NCBI RefSeq assembly: GCF_030253575.1
Contig: NC_080560.1
Coordinates: forward strand, 43,539,001 to 43,603,000
From: Rhododendron vialii
Taxonomy: Eukaryota; Streptophyta; Magnoliopsida; Ericales; Ericaceae
Direction of reading: 5' to 3'
DNA length: 64,000 nt
Part shown: in pieces, positions 38,633-50,200 of the stretch
How the letters are laid out: each line of letters begins with the position of its first letter
How positions within the stretch are numbered: the stretch's first letter is position 1
The notes under the pieces: generated by a model
What the model saw: the letters and a program-made list of their open reading frames with translations, nothing else
What the model was told of the DNA's origin: nothing
The model's database searches: none
Made by a program: the position numbers and the translations under genes

Positions 38633-40878
38633 CTAGTGTATGCTCGTGCCTGAATGCACGGCGCTACGTATTCTGAACCCAACCTAAATGACTACCCTTC
38701 TCTATTATTAACCACCTCTACCAGTGAACCCGACTTTTCCGGAAAGAATATAAGGCTCTGAGTTTTCCTACGGGGCTAAGGCCGAGTTTTCTCTTTTAGC
38801 CCCGTAGCGAAACTAAGCTTAATACTATCTAATCAATCAAGCAGTGATTCATATCACACCCATGTACAATATAATTCGCCCAACAACCAAAGATAAGGAG
38901 AAAAATGACAACTCGACCACATTTTAGAAAATAAAACACATATTATTGTTATTCATCAACTCAACGAAAAACACAGGTAAGGAAATTGTATTTCAGTAAT
39001 CTTGCCACTTGTACATTAAACTACTACCTGGAAACACACACACAAAAAAAAAAAACAAATAAGTAAGCATCTTCCTTTAAACAAACGTGATTCTAGAGTA
39101 AAATTCAACAAAGCATAAACCATTTTATCTAGCAAATTGTCCGTCCTAACCAATGACCTTCTCTACTATGACAACCCATGTTAACCTAACTCGCCTTGCG
39201 TAAAAAAATACTAACTCTAATTTACTCAGCCAAATAGATGCAGCAATGCTATAGCTTGGAGTAGAACCAAGCTAATTGTCATAGACTTGTTGAAGAAATG
39301 CAAATGCAACCTGTTCCATTTCCTTTTAAAGTTTCATTGCACATCGTTAGCCAGTTAGAGCTTCCAACCCATGGAAGCTTAGTCCTGAATATACCATCTT
39401 CCAAGAAAAATACCCAAATGTGAACAAAATTGAAGAAAATAACCAAACGTGTCGAGTACTCTCTATAACTCCGTGCAAGTGGGTGGTGAAGCCGACAGGA
39501 TTAGTTGAGGTGCGCGAAAATTGGCATGAACATCTGAATTATCAAAAAGGAAGCACGTTTCAGGAAAATAAAAAGGTTTTGGGTGGAATTTTGATCAGAA
39601 CTGCAACTATATTGATCATAATTTAGCAAATCAAAATCTGACCAACAACCAGTCTCACACAAATTCCTCATAATAAGTAGTAAAGCCTTCATTGTGGATA
39701 AGCAAGATTTGTATCAACAAAGAACTGGAAGACATATACAACTACATAGGTCATACACCAAGCCACACACATTTAGGAATATAAAAATCAATATCATCGC
39801 AAAGCAAACCACTAATTCAATTGACAACAATACCGTCATGACCAAAGAAAAGCCTCCAAAAACAATAGTAATCATGGTCAGAATGCATCAATGCCCCCAT
39901 GCTAGCACCAAACTCTGAGTGTAAAGCACTTTTGTAATGAAGAATTCGTGACCTGTGTGGTTACTCCTAGCTAGTCACCAACCTGCTAATTAGAATAACA
40001 ATAGCAGCACTTAAGCACTTAAGATTGCACTGGTATTGATCACAACCGACACCAAATGCACCCAACCACATTGCACTTGTATTGATCACCATCGACCAAT
40101 CCGACGCGACCATACAGTAAATCTGACTCACAACTTTAAAAAAAAAAAAAAAAACTCAAGTAAACATCAAAGAAGTCCATCCATTCAAGAATAACATGGA
40201 CTTCAATGAGGAAATTCTCGACTTCCTGCACTCTTTTCCTCTTTGCCAACATTTGTTAATTGGGGTTCACGTGAATAAATGCTAGACTTCTGCACTCTTT
40301 TCCTCTGTTTGTCGGCATCCAAGGCCTTTGTAAAGTTAAACTCCAATTCTTTTTAGAAATTTCACAAACATCCAGTTTTCTGTATTAAACACTATGTTCG
40401 CAGTTGATGCCAAAGTGGTTTCAAGTTTCAACACAAATACATACTTCAATCGCCTATTAGAAGCCTCATTAGTTTAATTGGTTTAGTACCCACTCATACA
40501 ACTCTAACTTCCATGCTAGTTCTTTCGAGTTCTAGTTCAATTGTAGCAATTTGACAATAGATCCAAAAATGATTTCCAAATCAGGTGTCTAAGGTTGAGG
40601 GCTGTCATGGCCTTCAAAGGATCCCACTTCACTGTTAGATCATCAAGATGACAGATTGCACAACGCATCCTACCAGTGTTTGATGAAAAAACATCCTAAG
40701 AAACCTATTGAAGAAATCTAACCATCAAAAACCACATAGAAATATCTGCATTTGGTGCTTAGAAAACCAAATTCAAGAGGTACCGAGTGAAATAGATCTG
40801 TAAAATGCAGGAAAACCCCAAGGAAAAAAAAAATTAGAGAAAGCAATAAAAGAAGACAACCAGAAATTTCTTACCTTC

Positions 40879-41558
40879 CTATTTTCTTTGCACTAATTTT
40901 ATGCATGACGTGCGTACCTAGAAAAAGGAAGGGAAAAATCACCTTCATCAACGCACAGAGTTTAGTGAAAAAGTAGACAACAATAATTTTTTAGAAACCA
41001 AAAAATAGATAAGAAAAAACGAATTAAGGGGGGAAATGCAAGGTAAACTTTTACCGGTGACACTGCATTTTCTATAGTCCTTGCAATTTGCATCAAAGAC
41101 TCATCTAAATCTCTAGATAGATCCCCTCGAAGACCTGAGGACAAAAGCGATAAATAAGGGTAAGAAGTTGAAAGTGAACAGATAGATCATCACGATGTAA
41201 TGCAATTTAATACAGTAAATCTGTAAATAAGTGTTGACAATTGGCTCACTTTGTCACAGAAACATGTTCGATTCAAGTTGCCAACCAAGCATTATAAGTA
41301 GTGACATTGCACCAAAAAGACAACAGAATTTCAATTAAGGCATCATGATTAACAAATATCTGTAGACCAACCCAGCTTAATTTGGGGCATAACTAATAAA
41401 GATAAAATTTTCGAAGCAAAAAAGTTATCCAAAGGGTGGAAACATTAATGATTACCCCTTCACCACGGATGTAACCGCCACGGATCTGTTTGTCACAGCA
41501 GATGGCTTTGATGAAATTATCCCCAATACTGCATCCCTCAAAAATATCACCATTGGAG
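40879..41558 (-). pseudogene. captured gene fragment, three candidate exons
   Basis: Candidate exons on the minus strand are 41558-41464, 41134-41055 and 40917-40879. Acceptors TTGCAG, CCTCAG and TTCTAG and donors GTGAAG and GTAAAA fit. Phases match at both joins, and the last exon ends in TAG. The peptide includes SNGDIFEGCSIGDNFIKAIC, CDKQIRGGYIRG and LRGDLSRDLDESLMQIARTI, then ENAVSP. I cannot name the family. The second exon has an alternative donor (GAAGGG|GTAATC) that would break the frame, so the GTGAAG donor is preferred. Everything lies inside the Helitron and in its sense orientation, which suggests capture from a host gene. Confidence 0.5.
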
Positions 41559-42084
41559 CTGCAATTCAGGAAAAAGAAACAAATTTGTAGACAAACATAC
41601 AAAGAATGATGTTGGTGACATTAAAGTTAAAACAAAAGCAAACTAAAAAAATTAAAAGTTTAAAACTAAAAAAGAAAAAACAATTATACCTTTGGATCCC
41701 AAAGAGCCTTCTTGCAGCCTAGATCACTATATTGAAGGTGAAAAAACGCGACTAATTAGAGACACGTGATTGGAAACACCAAATACGACATTTTAGAAGA
41801 AAGGTTACAGAAACAGCTGGTTTCAAACCAACCCAAACTTATGCACTGCATTGTTCCTTGACTGTCCAACCAGACATAGAGAGCAACATGGGTAATATAA
41901 AAACGAGATTGTGTGTAATATATAACCGACCTAGAGAGCCTTTCCACTTGTATGAGGCATTTTCACAAACACATTAAATACAAACACAGATAAAAGAACC
42001 GAGGGCTATGATTCTTGCCATCTAAATGGATAAAATACCGACAACACACACACACACAGAAAGGGGTACCGGTTCTTATCGCCG

Positions 42085-42219
42085 CCGATCGTTGCTGGAA
42101 CTGCAGCTTAGGGCGGAAACGGACCTTTCATTCACCAAACGCCATGGGTTGAGATTTCTTGTCGAGAAGAGGGATTGAGGAGATCTGGTTTGAATCGGTT
42201 ATCTAGAATAGGAGTAGTT
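42085..42219 (-). pseudogene. possible captured first exon, frames disrupted
   Basis: The minus-strand ATG at 42219 opens METTPILDNRFKPDLLNPSS and stops after 30 codons. A second frame in the same stretch gives SPQSLFSTRNLNPWRLVNER followed by SVSALSCSSSNDRRR, which has the Ser/Arg-rich look of a plastid transit peptide but no start of its own. A small indel between the two frames would reconcile them. It may be exon 1 of the fragment at 40879-41558; that link is inference. Confidence 0.3.
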
Positions 42220-42251
42220 TCCATGGTGGAACCAGTGAGGGAAAGACGTGG

Positions 42252-42252
<1 letters not shown>

Positions 42253-42306
<54 letters not shown>
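42253..42306. repeat. (GA)n microsatellite
   Basis: About 26 GA units inside the Helitron, just upstream of the candidate captured first exon on the minus strand. Confidence 0.95.
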
Positions 42307-42309
<3 letters not shown>

Positions 42310-42846
42310 CATGGGGGTGTGAGGAACTGCCGTGTGTTCATGAGCGCCAAAATTGGAGAGGTCAAATCCATCTCAGCCGTTGCTCAATCTGGCTTTTAAT
42401 ATCAGCTCTTGATAAAAGAACATATCTTTCTGTGATTTTGGAAAAATCTTCCCGTGATTTCGGGAAAAAAAAAAACGTACAGTATTTGTTACCATACTTG
42501 TAGCCGCAGATGTAGAAGTATAATAAATCTTCCTGTTGTGATTTCGGAAACATCTTGCTATGATTTTTGGAAGTAGGAGTATCCTTTCCAGATATACTTC
42601 TAGCCTTACTATACGTTAATCTCAACCGTTGATTTCGGAAACATCCCATATTAAGGAAACATGTAGGAGTAAAATTTAAAAGGAATGTTGAATGGAGGGC
42701 GGAGATTTATGCAAAAGGAAGGGATAAATCTAGAGCGTTGGTTGTCTTTTAGATTCAAACACAGCTCTGTTTTATTATATAGATTGTGCCATTATCTCGA
42801 GAATCATGGCTCCCGTTATGCCATTTCACAAACTGAGCTCCTTCCA

Positions 42847-43035
42847 TTATGCAATTCTCCAAACTGTTAGTGGGGAAGGCAATGACAGACATTCACTGAC
42901 GAAAATATTCAAATCACGCACATCCGAGCAAATCGACGGAGAGCACCATTTCCGATTGTGAAGCTTTTGACGAACGGTGGGTATAGCTTTACCGAAGGAA
43001 TCCCCCAAATCGCCACCCCGACAATAGTTCTTCAC
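42847..43035 (-). other. possible coding fragment, unrecognised
   Basis: The minus strand reads DVKNYCRGGDLGDSFGKAIP and VRQKLHNRKWCSPSICSDVR before a stop at 42847, and could follow a CTCAG acceptor at about 43035. It lies between the Helitron at 38633-42783 and the RNase H fragment. No family is recognised; it may be chance or a decayed exon. Confidence 0.2.
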
Positions 43036-43132
43036 ATCCTGAGAAACACATAGCCACGTTGCAGTTTGTTTTTGTTTTATTTTTTGATCATTGCTATGGT
43101 GATTTTGACATCTTTTTGGTTTTCATTCTTAT

Positions 43133-43168
<36 letters not shown>

Positions 43169-43242
43169 GTAAAACATGAACATATTAAAAAATAAACTTA
43201 CCGCAATCTAGGGTACTCGACCCCATTTAGATCATCGAAAAA

Positions 43243-43441
43243 TTATGAATTAATACAAACTAGAGCACAATCGAAAACATGAAAGTCTAAAGCATCATTA
43301 AAAACCATACTCTCGCCTTGCAAAAAAAATTTAAAAACCATACTAGCTAGAAAATCCGCACACTTGTTTCCTTCACAGTAAACATGATCAATCCTCTCCA
43401 CTTCCAATTGTCTCATCAAGTGTCTCATCGAGTATCTGCAA
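43243..43441 (-). mobile_element. RNase H domain, C-terminal half (LINE-type fragment)
   Basis: The minus strand encodes CRYSMRHLMRQLEVERIDHV followed by YCEGNKCADFLASM, the last helix region of plant RVT_3-type RNase H domains (the NxxADxLA signature appears as NKCADFLA). It is cut off at 43441 by the Helitron at 43442-47797 and continues at 47798. Confidence 0.75.
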
Positions 43442-43789
43442 TCTATATAATATGGAATAACAGTTTTTGAATTTTCTATATTTTGAACCATCGGATTTGT
43501 ACATATTTTTTCTATAGCTGAGATTTACACGTAGTAAGATTGGAAATATACTTGGAAAGAATGAATATTTGGAAGAAAGATGAAAGAAAAACTAAAATTA
43601 ATGTTTCCTAATTTTATTCTAATTCCTTATTTTCGAATTTTCCTTACTTTCCTAACAGTTATTAGTCAAAAATGATTACTGTGATCTAGGACTCTCTCTC
43701 TCTCTCTCTCTCTCTCTCGCACGTTAATTCCAAAACGGATTCCAATTTTGAATCCAAATTAAACTACTTTCTCTCACACACATACGTTT

Positions 43790-43790
<1 letters not shown>

Positions 43791-43860
<70 letters not shown>
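43791..43860. repeat. (CT)n(TA)n microsatellite
   Basis: A long CT run passes directly into a TA run at about 43838, just before the foldback MITE. The other Helitron copy has the same arrangement at about 55896-55998, with a longer TA part. Confidence 0.95.
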
Positions 43861-43861
<1 letters not shown>

Positions 43862-44200
43862 CCAGTGAGGGATCCCTTACAGTTCTACCATGCGGACCTC
43901 CCATTTTCCAAGCAAATTTTAATGATCTGAGCCGTTCAAAGTGTACAGAATGTGATTTTAAAGGTACCATCTAGAAATCACTACAAAAAAATGACCGGTA
44001 AGGGCTTGATTTGAGTAATTTTTTTATTGAACTATTCAATGAAAACTGCTCCGATCAACCCCTTTTTGGTAATTTTTTTGCCAATTTCTCGCGGATACTC
44101 TTAAAGTCACGTTCTGATCACTTTTAAAGGCTTGAATCATCAAAATTTGATCGGAAAAGCGATGTCTGCACGGTAAAATCGTGCAGGATCCCTCACTGGA
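43861..44200. mobile_element. foldback MITE, TA-flanked (340 bp)
   Basis: The ends TCCAGTGAGGGATCC and GGATCCCTCACTGGA are perfect inverted repeats, and homology between the arms continues inwards for most of the length. TA flanks both sides. The interior is homologous to 55999-56336, with the shared motif GTGATTTTAAAGGTAC. Confidence 0.8.
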
Positions 44201-44227
44201 TAAGGATTATATATATGTACACACACA

Positions 44228-45054
44228 CTAGTGCATGCCCGTGCGTTCAGACACGGCTCGAACGATAGCACATGTAAATAAATTTTGGACTCGTGTACAA
44301 CATGTCAACCCATGCCCAACGAATTCAATTATGTGGAAAATAATAATCCAAGCGTATTCATTGACCTGTTTAAATTGAATTAGCAAATAAAGAACAAATA
44401 ATTGTCCATCCCTAGTGATTGTTCCTCACATGAAGGCACGACGCACCACGTTTTCAACAATTAGGCCCACGCCTGAAGGGAAGGAGCTTATTAAAAAGCA
44501 TTAACCTAATATAAAAGTTTCTTGCACTATCAACAATAAAATTCCCTACTTTCAATAAAAAATATTACTTAAGGAATCAAAACCATTTCTAGGCTACTAT
44601 TCAAATCACAAACATTCACTAAGTCAATCAAACGTGTCTTCAATATCACTAAAGACTATTGAATTTGGTACATAGTGAGGGCCTACACACCAAAATTCGA
44701 AGCCACCATAGTTGATTTACCACTTAATAGCTGCCAACAAAAAAGATAGAATGGTAGCCACCAGTATAAAAAGAAGAAAAAGAAAGAATGAGAGTCAATC
44801 AGAAGAGGATAGCCAACAGTATGACCTCCACGACCACCTTCCATCTCTGGATACCTGCCTATTGAATCTACACGCTAGTGAAACGGGATTAAATAGGATC
44901 ATTTGACTTTTGTTTAAAAAAAATCTATTCAAAAACATACCAAACCACTACCGAGAATACTTATCATCAACTTTGAAGGCTCTCTCAAAAAGCACGATCA
45001 TCACCTCCTTCCTTCTACCATAGAAAAGTAAAAAATAATTAGAAAATAATTAGA
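44228..45054 (-). mobile_element. small Helitron nested in copy 1 (827 bp)
   Basis: On the minus strand it starts TCTAATTATTTTCTAATT at 45054. It ends at 44228 with CCGTGTCTGAACGCACGG (a hairpin) and GCATGCACTAG. The site has A and T as outer host bases. Copy 2 of the larger Helitron lacks this segment: its sequence passes from the TA-rich tract straight into the counterpart of TATATGTAGGCC. Confidence 0.65.
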
Positions 45055-45336
45055 TAAATATATGTAGGCCTTGTCATTTTTCGGAATGTATTCAAATTGC
45101 AAAATGTTTAGTTGGTTGAGTGATTAAGGGGGAAAAACTGATTAATTATATATTGGGTTATTTGATTCATTATGTTGGTGGCAACAAATGTATTGATTTT
45201 GTTGCATCTTGATATTAAGTCATCGTTTCATCTTCGCTTTCATCGGGTTGAAAGTTGAAAGCCAATGAAAATATACATGTGTATGTGTTTCCGCATTGGA
45301 ATTAATTTTCTTATTTAACTTAATTTTCTATAGTAT

Positions 45337-46204
45337 TGTAGGGAGGTATTCCCGAACAGGTGCAAAATGAGCCCGAGCATGGTCAACAAAGGGTCAACGC
45401 ACTGTGGACCACTGATATGAGAAGTCAATGGTCCAGAGAGGTTGTACGATTCTCGGTACAATAACATGAGACGTTATTGGACCAGATACAAGGAAAGTGA
45501 CATGTGATGCCACTGTTCAGATACATTGTTCGGCAAGAGAAAAGCCGAACAGAAGGAGAGCTCCTTAGAAAGGATATGGTCCAAATTGTTTCCTTAGGAC
45601 TAGTTACATGTGAAGTAACTGGTCCAGACCATTTGTTCGGCTATGAGACGGCCGAACAAGGAAAGAGGTCCTGTCAGATGATGAAATAGAGGGAACATTC
45701 CGGAAGAGTCCAGAAACAGTGGTATTCCGTTAAGGAATAAGATCCCGAGAATTTAGGGTCTGAGAAAGATACCCAAGGAGAATGGGATGTTCGGTCAGTA
45801 ATGGAAAAGAATCCTGAAAGGACTCTTTTCCATAAATTGATAAAGGAAACGAGAATCCTTGATATCCTGGGTTTCCTATACGAGTTGGGAATCCTATGGC
45901 AATAGGGATGCTTGGGCACCAAGCATCCGAATGTCTATATAAACAGAGCAAGCCTAGAGGTAAAAGGTAGGCAATACACTGCAATCTTATTGCTTTCCTA
46001 CTGATAATTAGGGTTTGATCATTAGTACGAAATACTAACAAAGGCATCGGAGGGCCTTTGCCACGAGAGGCAAAGGTGCGCTCACTCCTTGTCTGTTTTG
46101 CAGGATAAGGGTCTCTCTGACGAATTAGGGTTACGTTCAAGAGGCACGTGGAGCCGCTGCATTCCAGTGCTGTTCAAAGCACTACTTGAATTTATCCACC
46201 TACA
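45337..46204 (+). mobile_element. solo LTR nested in Helitron copy 1 (868 bp)
   Basis: Ends TGTAGGGAGG and CCACCTACA give the TG...CA pattern with a 6-bp terminal inverted repeat. The 5-bp duplication AGTAT flanks it (45332-45336 and 46205-46209). The matching place in the second Helitron copy has no insert. A TATA-like CTATATAAACAG lies at about 45935-45946, so the LTR is probably in + orientation. Not related to the other two solo LTRs. Confidence 0.85.
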
Positions 46205-46539
46205 AGTATATAACGCAAAGGTGTATATACAGTCCATCCATACTTAACAAAAGACAAATTGTTGCGATGGATGATATATTTGATCAATAGTTTAAGCTCA
46301 TTCTTCTCCTTTCAGTAAAGTGCGCACATTTTTTGCATGTATTACACAATTGCTGTGTGGGTTTATTTACTCCTAACAACTGTATATTAATGTCTGTGAT
46401 TTTTCAAAAAAAAAAAGAGAGAAGAATACCAAAACTTTCTAAATTCTGTGCTAATTTGAACAATATATATATAGGAGAGCATTTCGGGGACACAAATAAA
46501 GACACTCCATCTCAACCATTGAAGCCAATGGCTGAGATT

Positions 46540-47112
46540 AGAAGTTCACAGAGAATTACTATTAGCTGTAAAGAATTACTCCTAGCCACAAAGAATTACA
46601 CTTGGCCACAAAGAATTAGCCGTGACCACAAAGAATTAGTTGTGGCTGAGAATTACTTTTAGCCGCATCGCACTTGGCCGCTACGAATTGCACTTAGCCA
46701 AATCGAATTGCATTGGCCGTGAAGAATTACTCTTGACCGTGAAAAATTACTCTTGGTACACAGAATTACTTTTGGCCGCTACGAATTGCACTTGGCCACT
46801 ACGATTTATTCTTGGCCGCATCGAATTGCTATTGGCCGCTTTGAATTGCACTTGGCCTCATCGAATTACTTTATGGTCTCGCAATTCTTTGCGGCCAAGT
46901 GCAATTATGAGCGGTCAAGTGCAATTCAATGTGGTCAGGAGTAATTCTTCGCGGTCAGGAGTAATTTGATGCGGCCAAGGGTAATTCTTCGCGGCCAAGA
47001 CCAATTCTTCGCGGTTAGGAGTAATTTGATGCGGCCAAGAGTAATTCTTAGCAGCCAAGAGTAATATTTTGCGGTCAGGAGTAATTATTTGCGGCCAATA
47101 GTAATTCTTCGC
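46540..47112. repeat. bipartite inverted array of about 20-bp repeats
   Basis: The left arm (to about 46871) is made of diverged copies of TTGGCCGCATCGAATTGCAC or TTGGCCGCAAAGAATTACTC. After TATGGTCTCG (about 46873-46882) the same unit continues in reverse complement (GCGGCCAAGTGCAATTCGAT type) to about 47112. The whole array could fold into a long imperfect hairpin. Reading frames of about 110 codons across it are a product of the repeat (GRIELLLAALNCTW). Confidence 0.85.
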
Positions 47113-47797
47113 GTAAGATTCTTTTTCTTTTTAACTGATAGGTAAGAAGACAAAATTCTTGTTCAATACAACTTGAGCTGTTGCTTTAGATGATTTGGAA
47201 TTTCATGATCTATTTGGGATTGAAGATTACAGGTTTTTTGTTGGAGCCTTTTGGGTAGACAGAGTTTTAAACTCTACTCCTTACTTGGTTATATGTAATC
47301 TTGGAACTATTTTGCTTTTCTATTTTTCTAGGTAGTTAATGAAACAAGTGTGATAGGGGTGTCACTTTTGAGTGAGTGGACGTTCGAAAAATTGAATTCG
47401 AGTTGGAATCCGATATGATTATACATTCTTAATATCTCTGATACTATCTCTAAATGCAACTAACGGAATTAAATAGATTTGATAACATTTGTTGTGTTAG
47501 ACTATTTTATGAACTTGGTTAGATGGACCATGTTTGAAGCTTATTCTTAAAATGAGAATTTCCGAGAAGTAGATTTTGTTGGGAAAATGAATTTTTTTTT
47601 AATTCACGGTTATTTGTAATGCTCCTCTCGCATGAGGTGGGACCATACGCATATCCGGAACTCATCTCATGTGAGATGGCATTAAAAAGAACCGGTGTAT
47701 CCACAAAAAAAACCTTCGAAAAAGTGGGATTTGATACTTCATTTAGACTATGTTTAGAAAGTATTGCACCGTGCCTTTAGGTACGAACAATTACTAG

Positions 47798-48090
47798 TCA
47801 CGGATAATATTGCTCAGGTTGTGACTGACGAGGTTAGTTTGGACCCGTAACAAGTTGAGTAGCCGCCAAAGCATCCATTTCCACGCAAATTGGAATCATC
47901 TGCTTGTTGCTAGCCAAATGCAACCCATCTCTGAGAGCCCACAATTCTGCCTCCATACTATGCATGGGCCTCAAGGAACGATGGAACCCAACAATCCACT
48001 GCCCATTTGCATCTCGAATAAGACCTCCCCCAGCAGCCTGACTTGCTAACATCTTTATTACAGGCTCCATCCGTGTTCAGTTAAAAAAAA
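47798..48090 (-). mobile_element. RNase H domain, N-terminal half (LINE-type fragment)
   Basis: The minus strand reads LNTDGA (near 48084, a different frame from the rest), AAGGGLIRDANGQWIVGFHR, MHSMEAELWALRDGLHLASN and VEMDALAATQLV. These carry the first Asp, the Glu of the second motif and the third motif's Asp of RVT_3-type RNase H. Two frame shifts are needed, so it is a relic. The domain continues at 43441 across the Helitron. Reverse transcriptase is not seen upstream. Confidence 0.8.
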
Positions 48091-48841
48091 TTTCTACACC
48101 GGCCAGTCGACAAGAATATCTGTCTCTGTATGTATCAATCATGCTCTGTTTATTCCCCGGGGCCAACAGTCCTTTTCCATTAAGCAATTTTGATCACCAA
48201 CGTCTCCACCCATCAAATTCCTCCTCTTTCATTTTACTACTTCCACGTCTACCAGAAAAAAAAAAAGAAGGCTATTCAGCTACTTAGATTCCTCCAAGTA
48301 CCCATTTTGCTTGGACCATATGCCATCAAAATTTGTCCAACAGGATATCTATGTATATTTTGCGGATCAAGAATAAATTTCCTCTTTACAGCTGCAATAC
48401 TTTCCACAATTACGTGTGTCTATTCTTGATTGAATTATTCACGTTGTCTAACTACCGCCTCTCTATAAGCCGGTAACTTCGTATCCAAAAAATGCTTATG
48501 AATCTTTTCGCACTTAGTTTTCACAACCGCTAATTCGACACGTTGTACGGGCTTTCATTATTTTGTTTTGATTGTCTTAGATATTAGTGTCAATAAATGT
48601 ACTTCCGTTTCGATTTTGTTTTTACTGTTACTTTCTAAAAATGATTTTCATAGTCTCCTATTTGACGAATCACTCTTTGTTGGCCTTTTATTGTAGTAAT
48701 AACTAATTAAAACTACATAAAAGTCTATCTTTGATGCATGCAATAGTTATTAATTTAAACTTATTTTTATAGAATTTTGCCTGCTAGTAGAAGATAAAAA
48801 TGGAATACTTTCATTTTTTTCTCTATATCATCAGTTGGCCA
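48091..48841. other. intergenic, nothing recognised
   Basis: AT-rich spacer between the RNase H relic and the Mutator-like element. A short open frame at 48190-48429 has no recognisable content. Confidence 0.5.
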
Positions 48842-48850
48842 TTTTAAGTA

Positions 48851-50182
48851 GGGTAAATTTCATTGACCTCCCCTGAGGTTTCTGACAAATGCAGGAACCT
48901 CCCCTGAGGTTCTAATAATTGCACTGACCTCCCTTACTTTACAAACTATTGTTCAGATTCCCCCATTCCGTTAAATCAACAATAACGCCGTTAGTATTTG
49001 CTACTAAATGACTAAAATGCCCTCGAATAATTGTAAACTAAAAATCAATTCCTCTTGTTCTATTTTTTCTAATTGGTAATTTTAATGTTAAATTATAACT
49101 AACTAACTAAATATATTTGGTCAAATTTCAATAACTACTAATACATCTTATATTTCAATGATCATTATTTTCATATAGTTAATTTTTTTTTCATGTATCT
49201 CATTTTATTTATAAAGTTAATATTTTGTATTTTTCTAACTCATCACATCCTGAAACAAAAATTAAAAAAAAAAACTTGATTTCGACCTATTTGTTATGAG
49301 CGAAGTCAATGTATCTTTTCTCTCAATTTTTTTTTTCATGTTTGTATGCTACTTTTTTCTTTGACTTGGGATTTAATACTATTTAACAAAATTAGACTTG
49401 AGTTATACATACTTTGGTCAAACTTGTATCGTGAGTTATGCATTTTACAGTTTGATAATCATGGTCTATTTTTTCCTCTCTGACGTGAATTTTGAAAATA
49501 AGAGACGCATGCAAATGCCTAATCCAACATACAAAAAAAACTATCTTGTATTTTTTAACGAAATGAAGTTGGTGTAAAAAGTTATTTAACCTTTTTTTTT
49601 TCCCTTCTTATTTCATTAGTGATAATTATGTTTCATCAGAAATGTACTAGTAGAAAAAAATAGATGAAATCTTTAAAGAATGATCAATGAGTAAACCAAA
49701 TTCAGTTTATTTCTTAGAAAAATTGAAAAGAGCCATGTTTTTTTTTCCCTCTAGTATGATGGATTAGATATCTCTTTGAGTCCTCTATTTGGAAAATTAC
49801 ACCTTGAAGAGAAGGAAAAACAATGACTATGATAATGTAAAATGCTTGATTAATTATTCAAATTTAACAAAAGTTTGTATAATTGAGTCTAATTTGATGT
49901 TAAAATTATCTTATATAAACAGTGTAATGTTACTTTTAATATTTGAGAAACTCCAATTAAAGTACAAAAAAGAAGAAAATGACTTGATTGTTTAGTTTAG
50001 TAATATTCAAGGGCATTTTAGTCAATTAATAACAAAAACTAGCGGTGTTAGTGTGGATTTAACGGAATGGGGGAATCTGAACAATAGTTTGTAAAGTAAG
50101 GGAGGTCAGTGCAATTATTAGAACCTCAGGGGAGGTTCCTGCATTTGTCAGAAACCTCAGGGGAGGTCAGTGAAATTTACCC
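48851..50182. mobile_element. non-autonomous Mutator-like element (1,332 bp)
   Basis: Both ends begin GGGTAAATTTCA(T/C)TGACCTC. The terminal inverted repeats run for about 150 bp with about five mismatches and include CCTCCCCTGAGGTT twice. A perfect 9-bp target duplication, TTTTAAGTA, lies at 48842-48850 and 50183-50191. Long inverted repeats with a 9-bp duplication are the mark of Mutator-like elements. The 1-kb inside is AT-rich and has no transposase; its largest frame (49789-49995) is not recognisable. Confidence 0.9.
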
Positions 50183-50200
50183 TTTTAAGTAATTAATCAA

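Larger units (their letters stand above)
38633..42783 (-). mobile_element. non-autonomous Helitron carrying gene fragments (4,151 bp)
   Basis: Read on the minus strand, it begins at 42783 with TCTATATAATAAAACAGAGC. It ends at 38633 with a hairpin (CGTGCATTCAGGCACG) followed by AGCATACACTAG. Host bases are A before and T after, the standard Helitron A/T site. The 5' end matches the one at 60403 (TCTATATTATAAAAATAGAGC). No Rep/helicase gene is inside. It contains exon-like pieces at 40879-42219 and a GA microsatellite. The ends are clear by eye, but an empty site was not available. Confidence 0.75.
43442..47797 (+). mobile_element. non-autonomous Helitron, copy 1 (4,356 bp with nested insertions)
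   Basis: It begins TCTATATAATATGG after host A (43441). It ends with a hairpin (CGTGCCTTTAGGTACG) and AACAATTACTAG before host T (47798). The host RNase H frame reads through when the element is removed. It is homologous along its length to 55554-60402. It carries a CT/TA microsatellite, a foldback MITE, a nested minus-strand Helitron (44228-45054), a solo LTR (45337-46204) and a bipartite 20-bp repeat array. Without the nested insertions the core is about 2.65 kb. No Rep/helicase reading frame is present. Confidence 0.85.

Noticed and set aside
46333..46969. Open frames of about 110 codons with repeated GRYELHLA/GRIELLLAALN motifs
   Set aside because: They arise from the 20-bp repeat array; the same happens at 58645-58977. 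No start context or independent homology.
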